Shown: positions 1-8,819, counted from the first letter of the stretch. The stretch: DNA of 21,192 bases from XYB2-FULL-45-11 sp964355525 (GCA_964355525.1 CAYHDY010000017.1:1-21192), one strand, 5' to 3'. Notes: generated by a model from the sequence alone, not told the origin. Program-made: numbers and translations.

Positions 1-30
1 TGATGGTTGCTGATTCGGGAATGATCGCAC

Positions 31-2565
31 TTATTCGAGAAGGGATTTTTTTCCTTTTGCGCGATACTCTTCACGTTGTGTATCATTTTCATACCAGTCA
101 TCTTGCCAATTCGATGCATAGAGTTCGAGTAACTCGGATTCTGACACGAGCAGACCCCCCTCCGACCCCCCCCTCCGCAAGGAGGGAGAGGTCGACTCGA
201 ATAATGACGCTTGTTTTCTCCCTTTTCGCTCAAGCCAGAGGGTGAAGTATTTTTGTAGAGTGTTGTGCATGGTTTTTCCGAACGAAAACGTCCATCGGCC
301 GAAAACGGGAATTTTGAAAACGTGTGCGAATTTGTATTGATAGGGACACGTTTTGAACGCAGCAAGTTGTGTGAAGGAGAATTGTTTCGGAACAGGAATA
401 AACACTTCGCGATTCGTATTCGCGACAGGTTCCAAATGCTCTCCACGATCCTCGTCGAACAGTTGAATGATGGATCGATCTTTTCCGTCAGGTTTCTCAT
501 ATCCCAGCTCGTGCAGGAATCGTGATAATTTTCGTGTTCGAGCGCCGCCGTAATCATCTGCGGAAGTAAAATAGAGTCCGAGCTTTGCGCGTGTCATGGC
601 GACATAAAACAATCGACGTTCTTCTTCAAGATGTTCGTCTCTCTCTTCTTCTGATTTGGTTTTCGAAAACAATCCTTCCGGAATAGGAATCGCTTCCCCT
701 CGTGCCTGTGAAGGAAATCGTCGATCTACTAGGTTTGCAATGAAAACATGTTTGAATTCGAGACCTTTTGAAGCGTGAACCGTCATGATACGAACAAGTT
801 CCGGACCCGCATCGAAATCGACAGAAAGCGCTCCTTCCTCGCCCGCATCACGTTCATGTGCAAACTCGAGCAAAAATGCATGCAAGCTTTTTTGTTCATT
901 GCGTGTTTCGAACGATTTTACCCGTTCGTAGAATTGTTGAAGCAAACGAAACGACTCCATCTTTTGCGCTTCTTCTTGACCGTTTAGATATTCAAGATAA
1001 CCTGAATCCTTCACGATTTTCAAAAAACATTCTGTTGCAGGCTTTGCTGCAAGTGCAGTTTGGATTGATTTCAAATCGAACAGGAGATCCCGAAGACTCA
1101 CTTGGACCGTGTCAGGTAATTCAATCGCAGAGGTTGCAAGTTCACACGCTTCGAACAGAGACTTCCCTTTTTTTGCTGCAAGCAGATTTAATTCTCCGAT
1201 CGAACGTTCGTCGATGTTGTACATGGGTAATCTTAAGACGCGATAGAACGTTGGTGAAGCAAATGGAAAATCGATCACGTGCAGAAGTGCGAGAATGTCG
1301 AGAATAACAGGTTTTGTGTAAAGTCCCGACAACGCGAGAAATTGAAATGGAATTGCATGACGTTCGAATGCGGTTGCGAAATCCGTTCCTGCGCTGTTCG
1401 ATCGAACGAGAATTGCGAAATCATTCCAGGATAATTCCGGATCTTGTTGTTTGATCTCAACAATTTTTTTCACAACACCAAGAACCTCCTCGTCGAGTGT
1501 TGACGCATGAATGTGTTCAATTGTTCCTTCGAGCTCTGACGAAGCAATAAGCCTTTTTGAAAGTCCGTTTGCTGTCGCTTCGAGGCGATACGGATTGTTC
1601 ATCTGAATGAACGTGTGAGCGTGATCGAGTATGTTCTGTGTAGATCGATAATTATGTGTGAGAACGACACGGGCCGTTTCTGGATAATCAGATTCGAATC
1701 GCAAGATATTCGCGAGCGATGCTCCGCGGAAAGCGTAGATGGATTGATCATCATCCCCAACAACGGTGAGATTATTGCTTGGTACTGCAATTAACCTTAC
1801 GAGCTCGTACTGCGCATGATTTGTATCCTGAAACTCGTCGACGAGTACGAATCGAAATTTTTCACGGACGGCTGCAAGAACGCGCGGACGGGTTTGCAGT
1901 AATTTCAGCGCATACGAAATCAAATCACCAAAATCGAGCGAGTCGTGTTCGCGGAGAATCGTTTGGTAGGTGTGATACGCGTTCGCGAGCTCGCTTATTC
2001 GTTTGTGTTCCGATTCCTTATCTTCGCTTGATTGTTGCGAATCCGCATTCAGTGCTTGTAATTCGACAAACGCAAGATAAGCATCTTCATCGATCGCCTG
2101 ATCTTTCAATCGCGAAAAATGAGATAGGAATCCGCGCAGGTATTTTGTCGGATTGCCGAGTGGGCGGTAATAGTCGAGTGTGAAGCGATCAAAGTACTGG
2201 CGAATCAATAGCCAAGTATCGAGTTCTGTGAGTAATTTGAAATCACGACTGAGTCCCATCTCTGCACCATGTTCACGGAGCAATCGTTCGCAAAACGCGT
2301 GAAAGGTTGAGATCTGCATGTCGACGTATCCGTACGGCAACAAAACATCGACACGTTCTTCCATCTCTCCTGCAGCCTTATCTGTAAACGTTAATGCTAA
2401 AATTTCTTGAGGTTTTGCCAAACCCTGTTCGATCAACCATGCAATGCGTCGAGTAAGAACGGTCGTCTTCCCTGTCCCCGCCCCGGCGACAATCATAAGT
2501 GGGCCGGTTTTATGCTCGACAGCTCGTTTTTGTTCTTCATTCAATCCCTCAAGAAGTTCACTCAT
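31..2565 (-). CDS. UvrD/PcrA-family superfamily 1 DNA helicase with truncated C-terminal PD-(D/E)XK-like domain
   Basis: This is an ATP-dependent 3'-5' DNA helicase of superfamily 1, expected in repair or recombination. The helicase motifs are all visible: Walker A AGAGTGKT (residues 27-34), motif Ia LTFTDKAAGEM, Walker B VDEFQDT, motif III VVGDDDQSIYAFRG, motif IV THNYRST, motif V TVHASKGLEFKHVF and motif VI FYVAMTRAK. After these comes FSFTQLAAFKTCPYQYKF, the typical opening of the RecB/AddB-type nuclease-like domain, which is then cut off by a TAA at 31-33, giving 844 aa. I chose the ATG at 2565 because the protein opens MSELLEGLNEEQ, as is normal for the family; a longer frame up to 2676 has no family-like N-terminus and would overlap the divergent gene. 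There is no Shine-Dalgarno sequence. Residues about 791-806 are encoded by a palindromic repeat. Family assignment is secure; whether the 3' end is intact is doubtful. Confidence 0.93.
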   Translation of the reverse strand: MSELLEGLNEEQKRAVEHKTGPLMIVAGAGTGKTTVLTRRIAWLIEQGLAKPQEILALTFTDKAAGEMEERVDVLLPYGYVDMQISTFHAFCERLLREHGAEMGLSRDFKLLTELDTWLLIRQYFDRFTLDYYRPLGNPTKYLRGFLSHFSRLKDQAIDEDAYLAFVELQALNADSQQSSEDKESEHKRISELANAYHTYQTILREHDSLDFGDLISYALKLLQTRPRVLAAVREKFRFVLVDEFQDTNHAQYELVRLIAVPSNNLTVVGDDDQSIYAFRGASLANILRFESDYPETARVVLTHNYRSTQNILDHAHTFIQMNNPYRLEATANGLSKRLIASSELEGTIEHIHASTLDEEVLGVVKKIVEIKQQDPELSWNDFAILVRSNSAGTDFATAFERHAIPFQFLALSGLYTKPVILDILALLHVIDFPFASPTFYRVLRLPMYNIDERSIGELNLLAAKKGKSLFEACELATSAIELPDTVQVSLRDLLFDLKSIQTALAAKPATECFLKIVKDSGYLEYLNGQEEAQKMESFRLLQQFYERVKSFETRNEQKSLHAFLLEFAHERDAGEEGALSVDFDAGPELVRIMTVHASKGLEFKHVFIANLVDRRFPSQARGEAIPIPEGLFSKTKSEEERDEHLEEERRLFYVAMTRAKLGLYFTSADDYGGARTRKLSRFLHELGYEKPDGKDRSIIQLFDEDRGEHLEPVANTNREVFIPVPKQFSFTQLAAFKTCPYQYKFAHVFKIPVFGRWTFSFGKTMHNTLQKYFTLWLERKGRKQASLFESTSPSLRRGGSEGGLLVSESELLELYASNWQDDWYENDTQREEYRAKGKKSLLE
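150..196 (+). repeat. Palindromic G/C-rich element, copy 1 (inside the helicase gene)
   Basis: The segment starts GCAGACCCCCC, continues through a run of C and ends in the inverted arms CCTCC / GGAGG followed by GTCGAC. It resembles four other copies in the window, near 9723, 9806, 18258 and 18598. It lies in the helicase reading frame and encodes a Ser/Arg/Gly-rich insertion (SPSLRRGGSEGG). It is the most diverged copy. Confidence 0.7.
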
Positions 2566-2574
2566 AGTGACGAC

Positions 2575-2580
2575 ATCATA
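2575..2580 (-). promoter_or_regulatory. Possible -10 box (TATGAT) of the helicase gene
   Basis: On the minus strand, TATGAT lies 9 bases before the helicase ATG. I find no convincing -35 box. If real, the start site would be only a few bases before the ATG, giving a nearly leaderless mRNA, which fits the absence of a Shine-Dalgarno sequence. Weak evidence. Confidence 0.3.
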
Positions 2581-2608
2581 ACAAATCATGTCGAAAGAAT
2601 GAACAGAC

Positions 2609-2642
2609 ATCGATTGACAAATCGATCGAAAAATGATAAGAA
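2609..2642 (+). promoter_or_regulatory. Promoter and inverted-repeat operator of the vWA-FHA operon
   Basis: A perfect -35 TTGACA (2614-2619), a 17-base spacer and a weak -10 TAAGAA (2637-2642) precede the vWA gene. The -35 is covered by a perfect 7-bp inverted repeat, ATCGATT (2609-2615) and AATCGAT (2620-2626), separated by GACA. This is a plausible repressor site. The regulator is unknown. Confidence 0.55.
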
Positions 2643-2655
2643 CAATGCGCCAACC

Positions 2656-2662
2656 AAGGAGG
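2656..2662 (+). promoter_or_regulatory. Strong Shine-Dalgarno sequence AAGGAGG that decides the vWA start
   Basis: AAGGAGG lies 7 bases before the ATG at 2670 and only 4 bases before an adjoining GTG at 2667. The spacing favours the ATG. Confidence 0.8.
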
Positions 2663-2669
2663 AACTGTG

Positions 2670-4010
2670 ATGGCAAATCAGCAAATCGTTCGTCAACAAA
2701 AGCCAGAATTGGAAATCGTCGTCCATCTCGGACAGAATCCGATTCCCGTCATCGACGGAATCGTCGGCGTAGATGTCGTGATCGAAATCAATCCTGTCAT
2801 TCCGACGGGTGATTCCCCACCACTCGATCTGTGCATCGTCGTCGACTGCTCCGGTTCCATGGGGGAACGCGCAAGTCGTCATACGAGGGTCAGGAAAATC
2901 GAAGCCGTACGTACAGCTCTCGAGAACATCGTTCGAAAAATGTCTCAACGAGATCGGATTCGAGTCATTGGATTCAGCATGACCGCTTTCGAAATTCTTC
3001 CGTGGACGCTCATCGAAACGGCAGACATCACGAAAGTCGTTCAGACCCTTCAAGAAGGATTGGTTACCGACAAATCGACCTATTTCGCCGAAGCCCTGAA
3101 AATGGTTTTCGACGATGAATTGGGAACATGCGGATTGCCAAATGTCGTTCTCTTCACAGACGGTCAAAGTACCGACAGGAACACGGATCATCCGTGTATG
3201 ATCGCGTTTGTCGACATCCTTCGAGAGAGAAAGATTCCGCTCATTATCTACGGCACGGGCCCGGATTACGAATGGAGTCTGTTGCAGCAACTCGCCATCC
3301 GAGCCGGCAATGGATCCTTGCTGTACCACGTTCTATCTGCCGAAGATCTCGAGGCACATCTGACCGGAGAACTCGCGTTTCGTCACGGCTCGTGCTTGCA
3401 AGACATGACGATTTCCCTGTTCAGCAAACATGCACGGGTTCGGGATGTTTATCGCTTCGTTCCGCAAGAACAGGCAATTCATCCGCGCGATCCGAATTCG
3501 GAGGAATACAGAGACGGCGGAAGCTACGTGTACGCGGCGAAAAACGGGTTCATCCATCCGTGTGGAACGCTGGATCACATGCGCGGGCAGCGATTCTTGT
3601 TCCACATTGAAGTGCCACTCGATTTCTTTTTGACAAACGACTGTTTGTTCACTCTGCTTACGGGTAGCGACAAGACTGTTGAAAATCTCGGTCTGCACAC
3701 ACTTTGCATCGAAGCAACTTGTACCCGAGAAACGCCGATCCCAAAGATCAATCCGGAAGTAGACAGATACTTGAAGATGGTCGAGGCTACAAAAGCGATC
3801 AAGGCAGGTGACATTGCTCGCGGCGCAGCAATCTACACAGACCTTGGTCAAGATGACATAGCACAGACTCTGATACAAATTATTCAGGCTGGTGAGGACG
3901 ACGCGTCGACGACACGCAGCACTCAGTCTGTCGCGGCTTCTGCAACATCAACGGTTTTCACTGCCGGAATGATGCAAAAATTACGAGAACAGCTGGAGAA
4001 AAAGCCATGA
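2670..4010 (+). CDS. von Willebrand factor A (vWA) domain protein
   Basis: This 446-aa protein has a vWA domain with an intact metal-ion-dependent adhesion site: DCSGSMG (Asp59, Ser61, Ser63), a threonine in DKSTYFAEAL (about 137) and FTDGQSTD (Asp164). Such domains bind a divalent metal and mediate protein-protein contacts. An N-terminal beta-rich stretch of about 50 residues precedes the domain, and about 250 residues of unknown fold follow it, ending in a Thr/Ser-rich linker and a short charged helix. No signal peptide or membrane segment is visible, so it is probably cytoplasmic. It overlaps the FHA gene by ATGA, so the two are co-transcribed and probably translationally coupled. vWA and FHA proteins often occur together in phosphorylation-dependent signalling modules, but no kinase or phosphatase is present here. 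Domain secure; role unknown. Confidence 0.9.
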   Translation: MANQQIVRQQKPELEIVVHLGQNPIPVIDGIVGVDVVIEINPVIPTGDSPPLDLCIVVDCSGSMGERASRHTRVRKIEAVRTALENIVRKMSQRDRIRVIGFSMTAFEILPWTLIETADITKVVQTLQEGLVTDKSTYFAEALKMVFDDELGTCGLPNVVLFTDGQSTDRNTDHPCMIAFVDILRERKIPLIIYGTGPDYEWSLLQQLAIRAGNGSLLYHVLSAEDLEAHLTGELAFRHGSCLQDMTISLFSKHARVRDVYRFVPQEQAIHPRDPNSEEYRDGGSYVYAAKNGFIHPCGTLDHMRGQRFLFHIEVPLDFFLTNDCLFTLLTGSDKTVENLGLHTLCIEATCTRETPIPKINPEVDRYLKMVEATKAIKAGDIARGAAIYTDLGQDDIAQTLIQIIQAGEDDASTTRSTQSVAASATSTVFTAGMMQKLREQLEKKP

Positions 4011-4489
4011 ACGAATTCGAACTGGCAGAAACCCGGGAAATTCTCTTGTCGAGACAAGGACTCAGGATTCTCTACACGGGAAATGAAAACATTCGGATCG
4101 GAGAGCACGTCGCACAAGGATTCTTCGTCTCGTGGAGTCGGTATCGCTCGGGACCACCGATCCGCATCGGACGGCAGGATGAACCGGAAGGTCTTGTTCC
4201 GATCCGTCCCGAAATCGATCTTTCACCCGTCATGCCGACGAACTCGCAAGGATGTGTCTCGCGTCTGCAGGCGTCGCTCGAGTGGCTAGATGGAATACCT
4301 GTTCTCAAAACCTTCTCGACCGTATCTGGAACATGGATCCGTCGCAGCGGAGACAGACAGAAGCACCTCCTTCAGCTGCATGATTTTCATGAGCTCAAGC
4401 ACAACGACGTCATCCAATTCGGCCATCCGCGAGGAGTCTACGTTCGTCTGCGCTTCCAGTTCATTGGAGATCCAACCGTCAGTCCTTAA
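4007..4489 (+). CDS. FHA-domain-like protein
   Basis: This 160-aa protein shows the forkhead-associated pattern: PIRIGR (Gly55, Arg56), CVSRLQASLEW (Ser85, Arg86), SGTWIRRSG (about 108-115) and LQLHDFHELKHNDVIQFG near the C-terminus. FHA domains bind phosphothreonine peptides. Two usual positions differ: the His of the SRxH motif is Gln, and the Asn of the NGT motif is Ser, so phosphopeptide binding may be altered. The start ATG overlaps the stop of the vWA gene (ATGA), with GGAG in the upstream coding sequence as ribosome binding site. The domain fills nearly the whole protein, with about 45 extra N-terminal residues. It is likely a dedicated partner of the vWA protein. Confidence 0.78.
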   Translation: MNEFELAETREILLSRQGLRILYTGNENIRIGEHVAQGFFVSWSRYRSGPPIRIGRQDEPEGLVPIRPEIDLSPVMPTNSQGCVSRLQASLEWLDGIPVLKTFSTVSGTWIRRSGDRQKHLLQLHDFHELKHNDVIQFGHPRGVYVRLRFQFIGDPTVSP

Positions 4490-4522
4490 TCACTTTCGAT
4501 CCGTTCGAAGTGATTTTTTTTT
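4488..4522 (+). terminator. Rho-independent terminator of the vWA-FHA operon
   Basis: The stem AATCACTT (4488-4495) pairs with AAGTGATT (4508-4515), with further CGA/TCG pairing inside, followed by a run of T to 4522. It begins within the FHA stop codon. Confidence 0.85.
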
Positions 4523-4525
4523 GAA

Positions 4526-4560
4526 ACAAAAATCCACTGTCGATTCGACAGTGGATTTTC
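4526..4560 (-). terminator. Rho-independent terminator of the ATP synthase operon
   Basis: A perfect 12-bp stem, AATCCACTGTCG (4531-4542) with its complement at 4546-4557 and loop ATT, lies directly after atpC. On the minus strand it is followed by a T run, and on the plus strand by TTTTCTTTT, so it may work in both directions. Confidence 0.88.
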
Positions 4561-4562
4561 TT

Positions 4563-4976
4563 TTAATGTTTTCGTTTGAGTGCTACACGATGTCGTGCAA
4601 GTTCGCGTTCCATGAGCGCGGCAGCGTTTGCGTAAGCGACATCATCAACGTGACGCGTTTCTGTCAGTAATCTTCGTGCGCGTTCTTTCGCTTCCTCTAT
4701 TTTTTCGAGTTCAAGTTCTTCCGCACGTTCGGCTGTGTCCGCAAGGATAATCAGTTGATTCCCCGGTCTGACTTCGAGGAAGCCGGTCGAGGCCACAAGA
4801 TGATGAACCTCGCCCTGCTTCATCAATCGAATTTCTCCAGCGCGGAGATTTGTGACAAGCGGGACGTGATTTGGCAGAACCGTAATCTCACCCGATTCCG
4901 TCATGAGGGTTACCGAATCAACCGTGTCTTCATAGACAACGCGTTCCGGTGTGACGATTTTGAGAGAGATGAGCAT
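4563..4976 (-). CDS. atpC: F-type ATP synthase epsilon subunit
   Basis: This 137-aa protein is the central-stalk epsilon subunit, which couples rotor to catalytic head and can inhibit ATP hydrolysis. The N-terminal beta-sandwich is clear (LKIVTPERVVYEDTVDSVTL, GEITVLPNHVPLVT), followed by the two-helix C-terminal domain rich in Glu, Arg and Ala from about residue 85. Normal length. It is the last gene of the operon, just after atpD, and a terminator follows. No Shine-Dalgarno sequence is visible. Confidence 0.95.
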   Translation of the reverse strand: MLISLKIVTPERVVYEDTVDSVTLMTESGEITVLPNHVPLVTNLRAGEIRLMKQGEVHHLVASTGFLEVRPGNQLIILADTAERAEELELEKIEEAKERARRLLTETRHVDDVAYANAAALMERELARHRVALKRKH

Positions 4977-4978
4977 AA

Positions 4979-6385
4979 TTATTTTGATTTTTCCGCGGCC
5001 GCCAAAACCTCATCGATACTTCCCTTCATGTAAAATGCTTGTTCGGGAATGTGATCGTATTCGCCGTCAAGAATCCCCTTGAAACTGCGAACGGTATCTT
5101 CGAGCTTTACATACTTTCCAGGTGAACCTGTAAAGACTTCAGCAACAGAAAATGGTTGGGACAAGAATTTTTGAATTTTACGTGCGCGGGCAACAGTTTG
5201 TTTGTCTGCATCGGACAACTCATCCATTCCGAGAATCGCGATGATGTCTTGCAAATCTTTGTAACGTTGAAGCACGAGCTGAACACCGCGAGCGACTTTA
5301 TAATGTTCTTCCCCGACAATGTTCGGATCGAGAATCGTCGAGCTTGAATCGAGCGGATCAACAGCGGGATAAATTCCGAGCTCGGCGAGTGAACGAGCGA
5401 GCACAACGGTCGAATCCAAGTGTCCGAACGTTGTTGCCGGCGCTGGATCGGTTAAGTCATCAGCTGGAACGTAAACAGCTTGGATTGAAGTGATCGAACC
5501 CTTCTTCGTCGAAGTAATGCGTTCTTGCAATGCACCCATTTCTGTCGCAAGGTTTGGCTGATATCCCACAGCAGACGGAATACGTCCGAGAAGTGAAGAA
5601 ACTTCGGATCCGGCTTGGGTAAATCGAAAGATGTTATCGATAAACAAGAGAACATCACGACCCTCATCATCACGGAAATATTCTGCAAGTGTTAATCCCG
5701 ACAACGCAACACGCGCACGAGCTCCAGGAGGTTCGTTCATTTGTCCGAACACGAGAGCTGTCTTGTCGAGCACTCCGGATTCTTTCATTTCCATGTACAA
5801 ATCATTTCCTTCGCGTGTTCGTTCTCCAACTCCTGCGAAGACGGAATATCCGCCGTGTTCTTTTGCGATGTTGTGAATGAGCTCCTGAATGAGAACCGTC
5901 TTCCCCACTCCGGCTCCACCGAACAATCCGGTTTTTCCTCCACGCAAAAACGGACAGATCAAATCGATCACTTTAATTCCCGTTTCGAAAATTTCATCTT
6001 TGGTTGATTGTTCATCAAACGACGGAGCATTGCGGTGAATCGGATCGCGACGTTTTGTTTTGACGTCCGGCATGTTGTCGATCGGATTACCGGTCACGTT
6101 AAACATGCGTCCAAGCGTTTCCGGTCCAACAGGAACCGTAATCGGTTTTCCTGTCGCAGTAACTTCAAGTCCGCGTTCGAGTCCGTCTGTCGATGACATA
6201 GAAATCGTACGGACGATGTTGTGACCCGTATGCTGAACAACTTCGAGTGTCAAAACGGAATCACCTTGTTGAATCGTGAGAGCAGAGTTGATTTCTGGTA
6301 ATTGACCTTCTTCGAATCGAACATCGATGACTGGCCCGATGATTTGGGCGATGTGACCGACAGATTGTGTTGATTTTGTTGTCAT
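4979..6385 (-). CDS. atpD: F-type ATP synthase beta subunit
   Basis: This 468-aa catalytic subunit carries the P-loop GGAGVGKT (156-163), the catalytic glutamate in GERTREGND (Glu188), FGQMNEPPGARARV and the FIDNIFRFTQAGSEVS region. Length and motifs are normal, so the enzyme should be active. The ATG at 6385 lies 8 bases after the atpG stop. There is no Shine-Dalgarno sequence; the upstream bases are A/T-rich. Confidence 0.98.
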   Translation of the reverse strand: MTTKSTQSVGHIAQIIGPVIDVRFEEGQLPEINSALTIQQGDSVLTLEVVQHTGHNIVRTISMSSTDGLERGLEVTATGKPITVPVGPETLGRMFNVTGNPIDNMPDVKTKRRDPIHRNAPSFDEQSTKDEIFETGIKVIDLICPFLRGGKTGLFGGAGVGKTVLIQELIHNIAKEHGGYSVFAGVGERTREGNDLYMEMKESGVLDKTALVFGQMNEPPGARARVALSGLTLAEYFRDDEGRDVLLFIDNIFRFTQAGSEVSSLLGRIPSAVGYQPNLATEMGALQERITSTKKGSITSIQAVYVPADDLTDPAPATTFGHLDSTVVLARSLAELGIYPAVDPLDSSSTILDPNIVGEEHYKVARGVQLVLQRYKDLQDIIAILGMDELSDADKQTVARARKIQKFLSQPFSVAEVFTGSPGKYVKLEDTVRSFKGILDGEYDHIPEQAFYMKGSIDEVLAAAEKSK

Positions 6386-6393
6386 AGAAAATG

Positions 6394-7308
6394 TTACGAT
6401 TCGAGAGCAGCTTTTCCGCTGCTGATTTCTGCGATCTCTTGGGTGATGCCCGCTTGTCGCGCTTGATTATAAGCAAAGGTAAGACTGTCGATCATGTCGC
6501 CCGCAGCATCGGATGCACTTCTCATCGCCATCATACGTGATGAATGTTCGGAGGCGGCGGATTCAAGCACAGCTTGATAAACCATCGTCTCGACAAGTCT
6601 TGGAAGAATGCGATCGAGTACCGCTTGAGGCGACGGTTCAAATGTGTACTCGCTAACCGATGCAATCGTTGATTCATTTTTTGAATCAATCTCATTCATG
6701 TTTCCGAGTGTTTGTATTTGTTCGGGGGTTCCGAGCGGTAACAATTCGAGGATGATCGGTTTTTGTGTTATGGCACTGATAAAATCGGTATATGCGATGA
6801 GGACGCGATCAAAATCTCCGTTTGTAAATTCGTGGATGACCATACGACCGATCGGCAGGACTTCTTCGAACTTTGTATTATTTGTGATATCTGTAAAACT
6901 TGCGAGGATTGGTTGATTTGCCCGTCGCATCGCATCGCCTCCGCGTTTTCCGATACAGATCGTTTGAATCTCAACACCCTCACCAAGCATTCGAATTTGT
7001 TCCAACGTTTTTCGAACGATGTTTGTGTTGAACCCTCCGGCGAGTCCACGATCCGATGTAAGAAGCAACAGAAGAACACGTTTCACTTCTTTTCGTTCAC
7101 GTAAAAGCGGATGCAAGCTTGTGTCGATTTTTGAACCGATCGAAACAACCGCATTCCATGCAAGTCGCGCATACGGACGCGTTCCCAAAACGGATTGCAT
7201 TGCCTTGCGCATTTTACTCGCAGCAACAAGCTCCATCGCTTTTGTGATTTTGCGCGTATTGGTCACGGATTTGATCCGTCTTCGAATTGTGCGGGTCTGC
7301 ACAGCCAT
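6394..7308 (-). CDS. atpG: F-type ATP synthase gamma subunit
   Basis: This 304-aa rotor shaft subunit has the conserved N-terminal helix (RRIKSVTNTRKITKAMELVA) and C-terminal helix (MMAMRSASDAAGDMI to the end), which form the coiled coil inside the catalytic head. The middle contains LLLLTSDRGLAGGFN. It is slightly longer than the E. coli protein. It sits 4 bases after the atpA stop. No clear Shine-Dalgarno sequence. Confidence 0.97.
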   Translation of the reverse strand: MAVQTRTIRRRIKSVTNTRKITKAMELVAASKMRKAMQSVLGTRPYARLAWNAVVSIGSKIDTSLHPLLRERKEVKRVLLLLLTSDRGLAGGFNTNIVRKTLEQIRMLGEGVEIQTICIGKRGGDAMRRANQPILASFTDITNNTKFEEVLPIGRMVIHEFTNGDFDRVLIAYTDFISAITQKPIILELLPLGTPEQIQTLGNMNEIDSKNESTIASVSEYTFEPSPQAVLDRILPRLVETMVYQAVLESAASEHSSRMMAMRSASDAAGDMIDSLTFAYNQARQAGITQEIAEISSGKAALES

Positions 7309-7312
7309 ACAG

Positions 7313-8815
7313 TTACTTCCACTGTTCGTTAAAGCTTGTAATAGTTGCTTTTAATACGATGAGATTTTCATCTGTGATCTGTTTTTCCGTGCGAATACTC
7401 TTCAACACATCTGCTCCGACAGAACGCATGTAGTTCAAGAAAGCTTCTTCCCAGTCAACGACACGTTCTGTTGGAACTTTTTCGAGGAATCCGTTTGTCA
7501 CGGAAAAAATAACAGTGACCTGTTCTTCGAATGGCAATGGTTGATATTGCGGTTGTTTAAGTAATTCTGTTGTGCGACGACCAAGTTCGATCTGTGCGCG
7601 TGTTTGCGGATCAAGATCTGTTGCAAACTGAGCAAACGCTTCGAGCTCGCGGAACTGTGCGAGGTCGAGACGAAGTTTCCCGGCAACTTTCTTCATCGCT
7701 TTTGTTTGTGCACTTGAACCGACACGAGAAACAGAAAGTCCGACGTTGAGAGCTGGACGAATTCCACGATAAAACAAATCACTTTCAAGATAAATCTGAC
7801 CGTCCGTGATCGAGATCACGTTGGTTGGAATATACGCAGATACATCTCCCGCTTGTGTTTCGATAATAGGTAATGCGGTAAGGGATCCTCCACCGTTCTC
7901 TTCATTCAAACGTGCAGCACGTTCAAGCAAACGAGAGTGCAAATAGAAAACGTCTCCCGGATAGGCTTCACGTCCCGGTGGACGGCGAAGCAACAGAGAA
8001 ATTTCACGATATGCCCAAGCATGTTTTGACAAATCATCATAAACAACAAGTGCGTCTTCACCCTTTGCCATAAAGTATTCGCCGATCGTACAACCTGTGT
8101 ACGGAGCAATGTATGAAAGTGCCGCAGGATCTGAAGCTCCAGCAACGACGATCGTTGTGTATTCCATTGCACCAGCAGCTTCAAGCTTTGCAACGATCTT
8201 TGCAATCTTTGATTCTTTTTGTCCGATCGCAACGTAAATACATTTCACGTTCTGACCTTTTTGGTTGATGATCGTATCAATCGCGATTGCGGTTTTTCCA
8301 ACCTGACGGTCTCCGATGATGAGTTCACGTTGACCACGTCCAATCGGAATCAATGCATCAATCGCTTTAATTCCTGTTTGCAACGGAACACCGACAGATT
8401 TACGTGTCATCACACCCGGAGCAACTTTTTCAATCGAAAAAAACTTTGTTGCATTAATTTTCCCTTTTCCATCGATTGGATTTCCGAGAGGATCTACAAC
8501 ACGTCCGACAACATCGTCAGAAACAGGAATAGACAAGATACGACCGAGAGCACGAACAGTATCCCCTTCTTTAATTTTTGTTGTATCACCAAGAATCACG
8601 GCACCGACGGTGTCTTCTTCGAGGTTCAAGACAACTCCGAAAACTCCGCCCGGAAACTCAAGCATCTCGGATGATTTCGCATTTGAGAGTCCGCTCATGC
8701 GAGCCGTTCCGTCTGCGACAGAGAGAACAGTTCCAACTTGTTCTTCGGACGCATTCGATTGAAATGATTCAAGCGATTTTTTAAGGGCGTCGACGATATC
8801 CGTTTTTGTAGTCAT
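7313..8815 (-). CDS. atpA: F-type ATP synthase alpha subunit
   Basis: This 500-aa regulatory nucleotide-binding subunit of F1 has the P-loop GDRQVGKT (168-175) and the SVSRVGSSAQ segment with the arginine finger. The start is the ATG at 8815 (MTTKTDIVDAL), 4 bases after the atpH stop. An upstream in-frame ATG at 8836 would overlap atpH and adds seven residues unlike the family, so I rejected it. No Shine-Dalgarno sequence. Confidence 0.97.
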   Translation of the reverse strand: MTTKTDIVDALKKSLESFQSNASEEQVGTVLSVADGTARMSGLSNAKSSEMLEFPGGVFGVVLNLEEDTVGAVILGDTTKIKEGDTVRALGRILSIPVSDDVVGRVVDPLGNPIDGKGKINATKFFSIEKVAPGVMTRKSVGVPLQTGIKAIDALIPIGRGQRELIIGDRQVGKTAIAIDTIINQKGQNVKCIYVAIGQKESKIAKIVAKLEAAGAMEYTTIVVAGASDPAALSYIAPYTGCTIGEYFMAKGEDALVVYDDLSKHAWAYREISLLLRRPPGREAYPGDVFYLHSRLLERAARLNEENGGGSLTALPIIETQAGDVSAYIPTNVISITDGQIYLESDLFYRGIRPALNVGLSVSRVGSSAQTKAMKKVAGKLRLDLAQFRELEAFAQFATDLDPQTRAQIELGRRTTELLKQPQYQPLPFEEQVTVIFSVTNGFLEKVPTERVVDWEEAFLNYMRSVGADVLKSIRTEKQITDENLIVLKATITSFNEQWK

Positions 8816-8819
8816 AAGA

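Noticed and set aside
31..33. Alternative genetic code with reassigned TAA
   Set aside because: TAA ends many intact genes in the window (atpA, atpD, atpG, atpC, FHA, tatD), so it is a true stop here.
2586..3329. A 247-codon minus-strand frame opposite the vWA gene
   Set aside because: The vWA frame has an intact MIDAS and a strong start site; the antisense frame shows no motifs.
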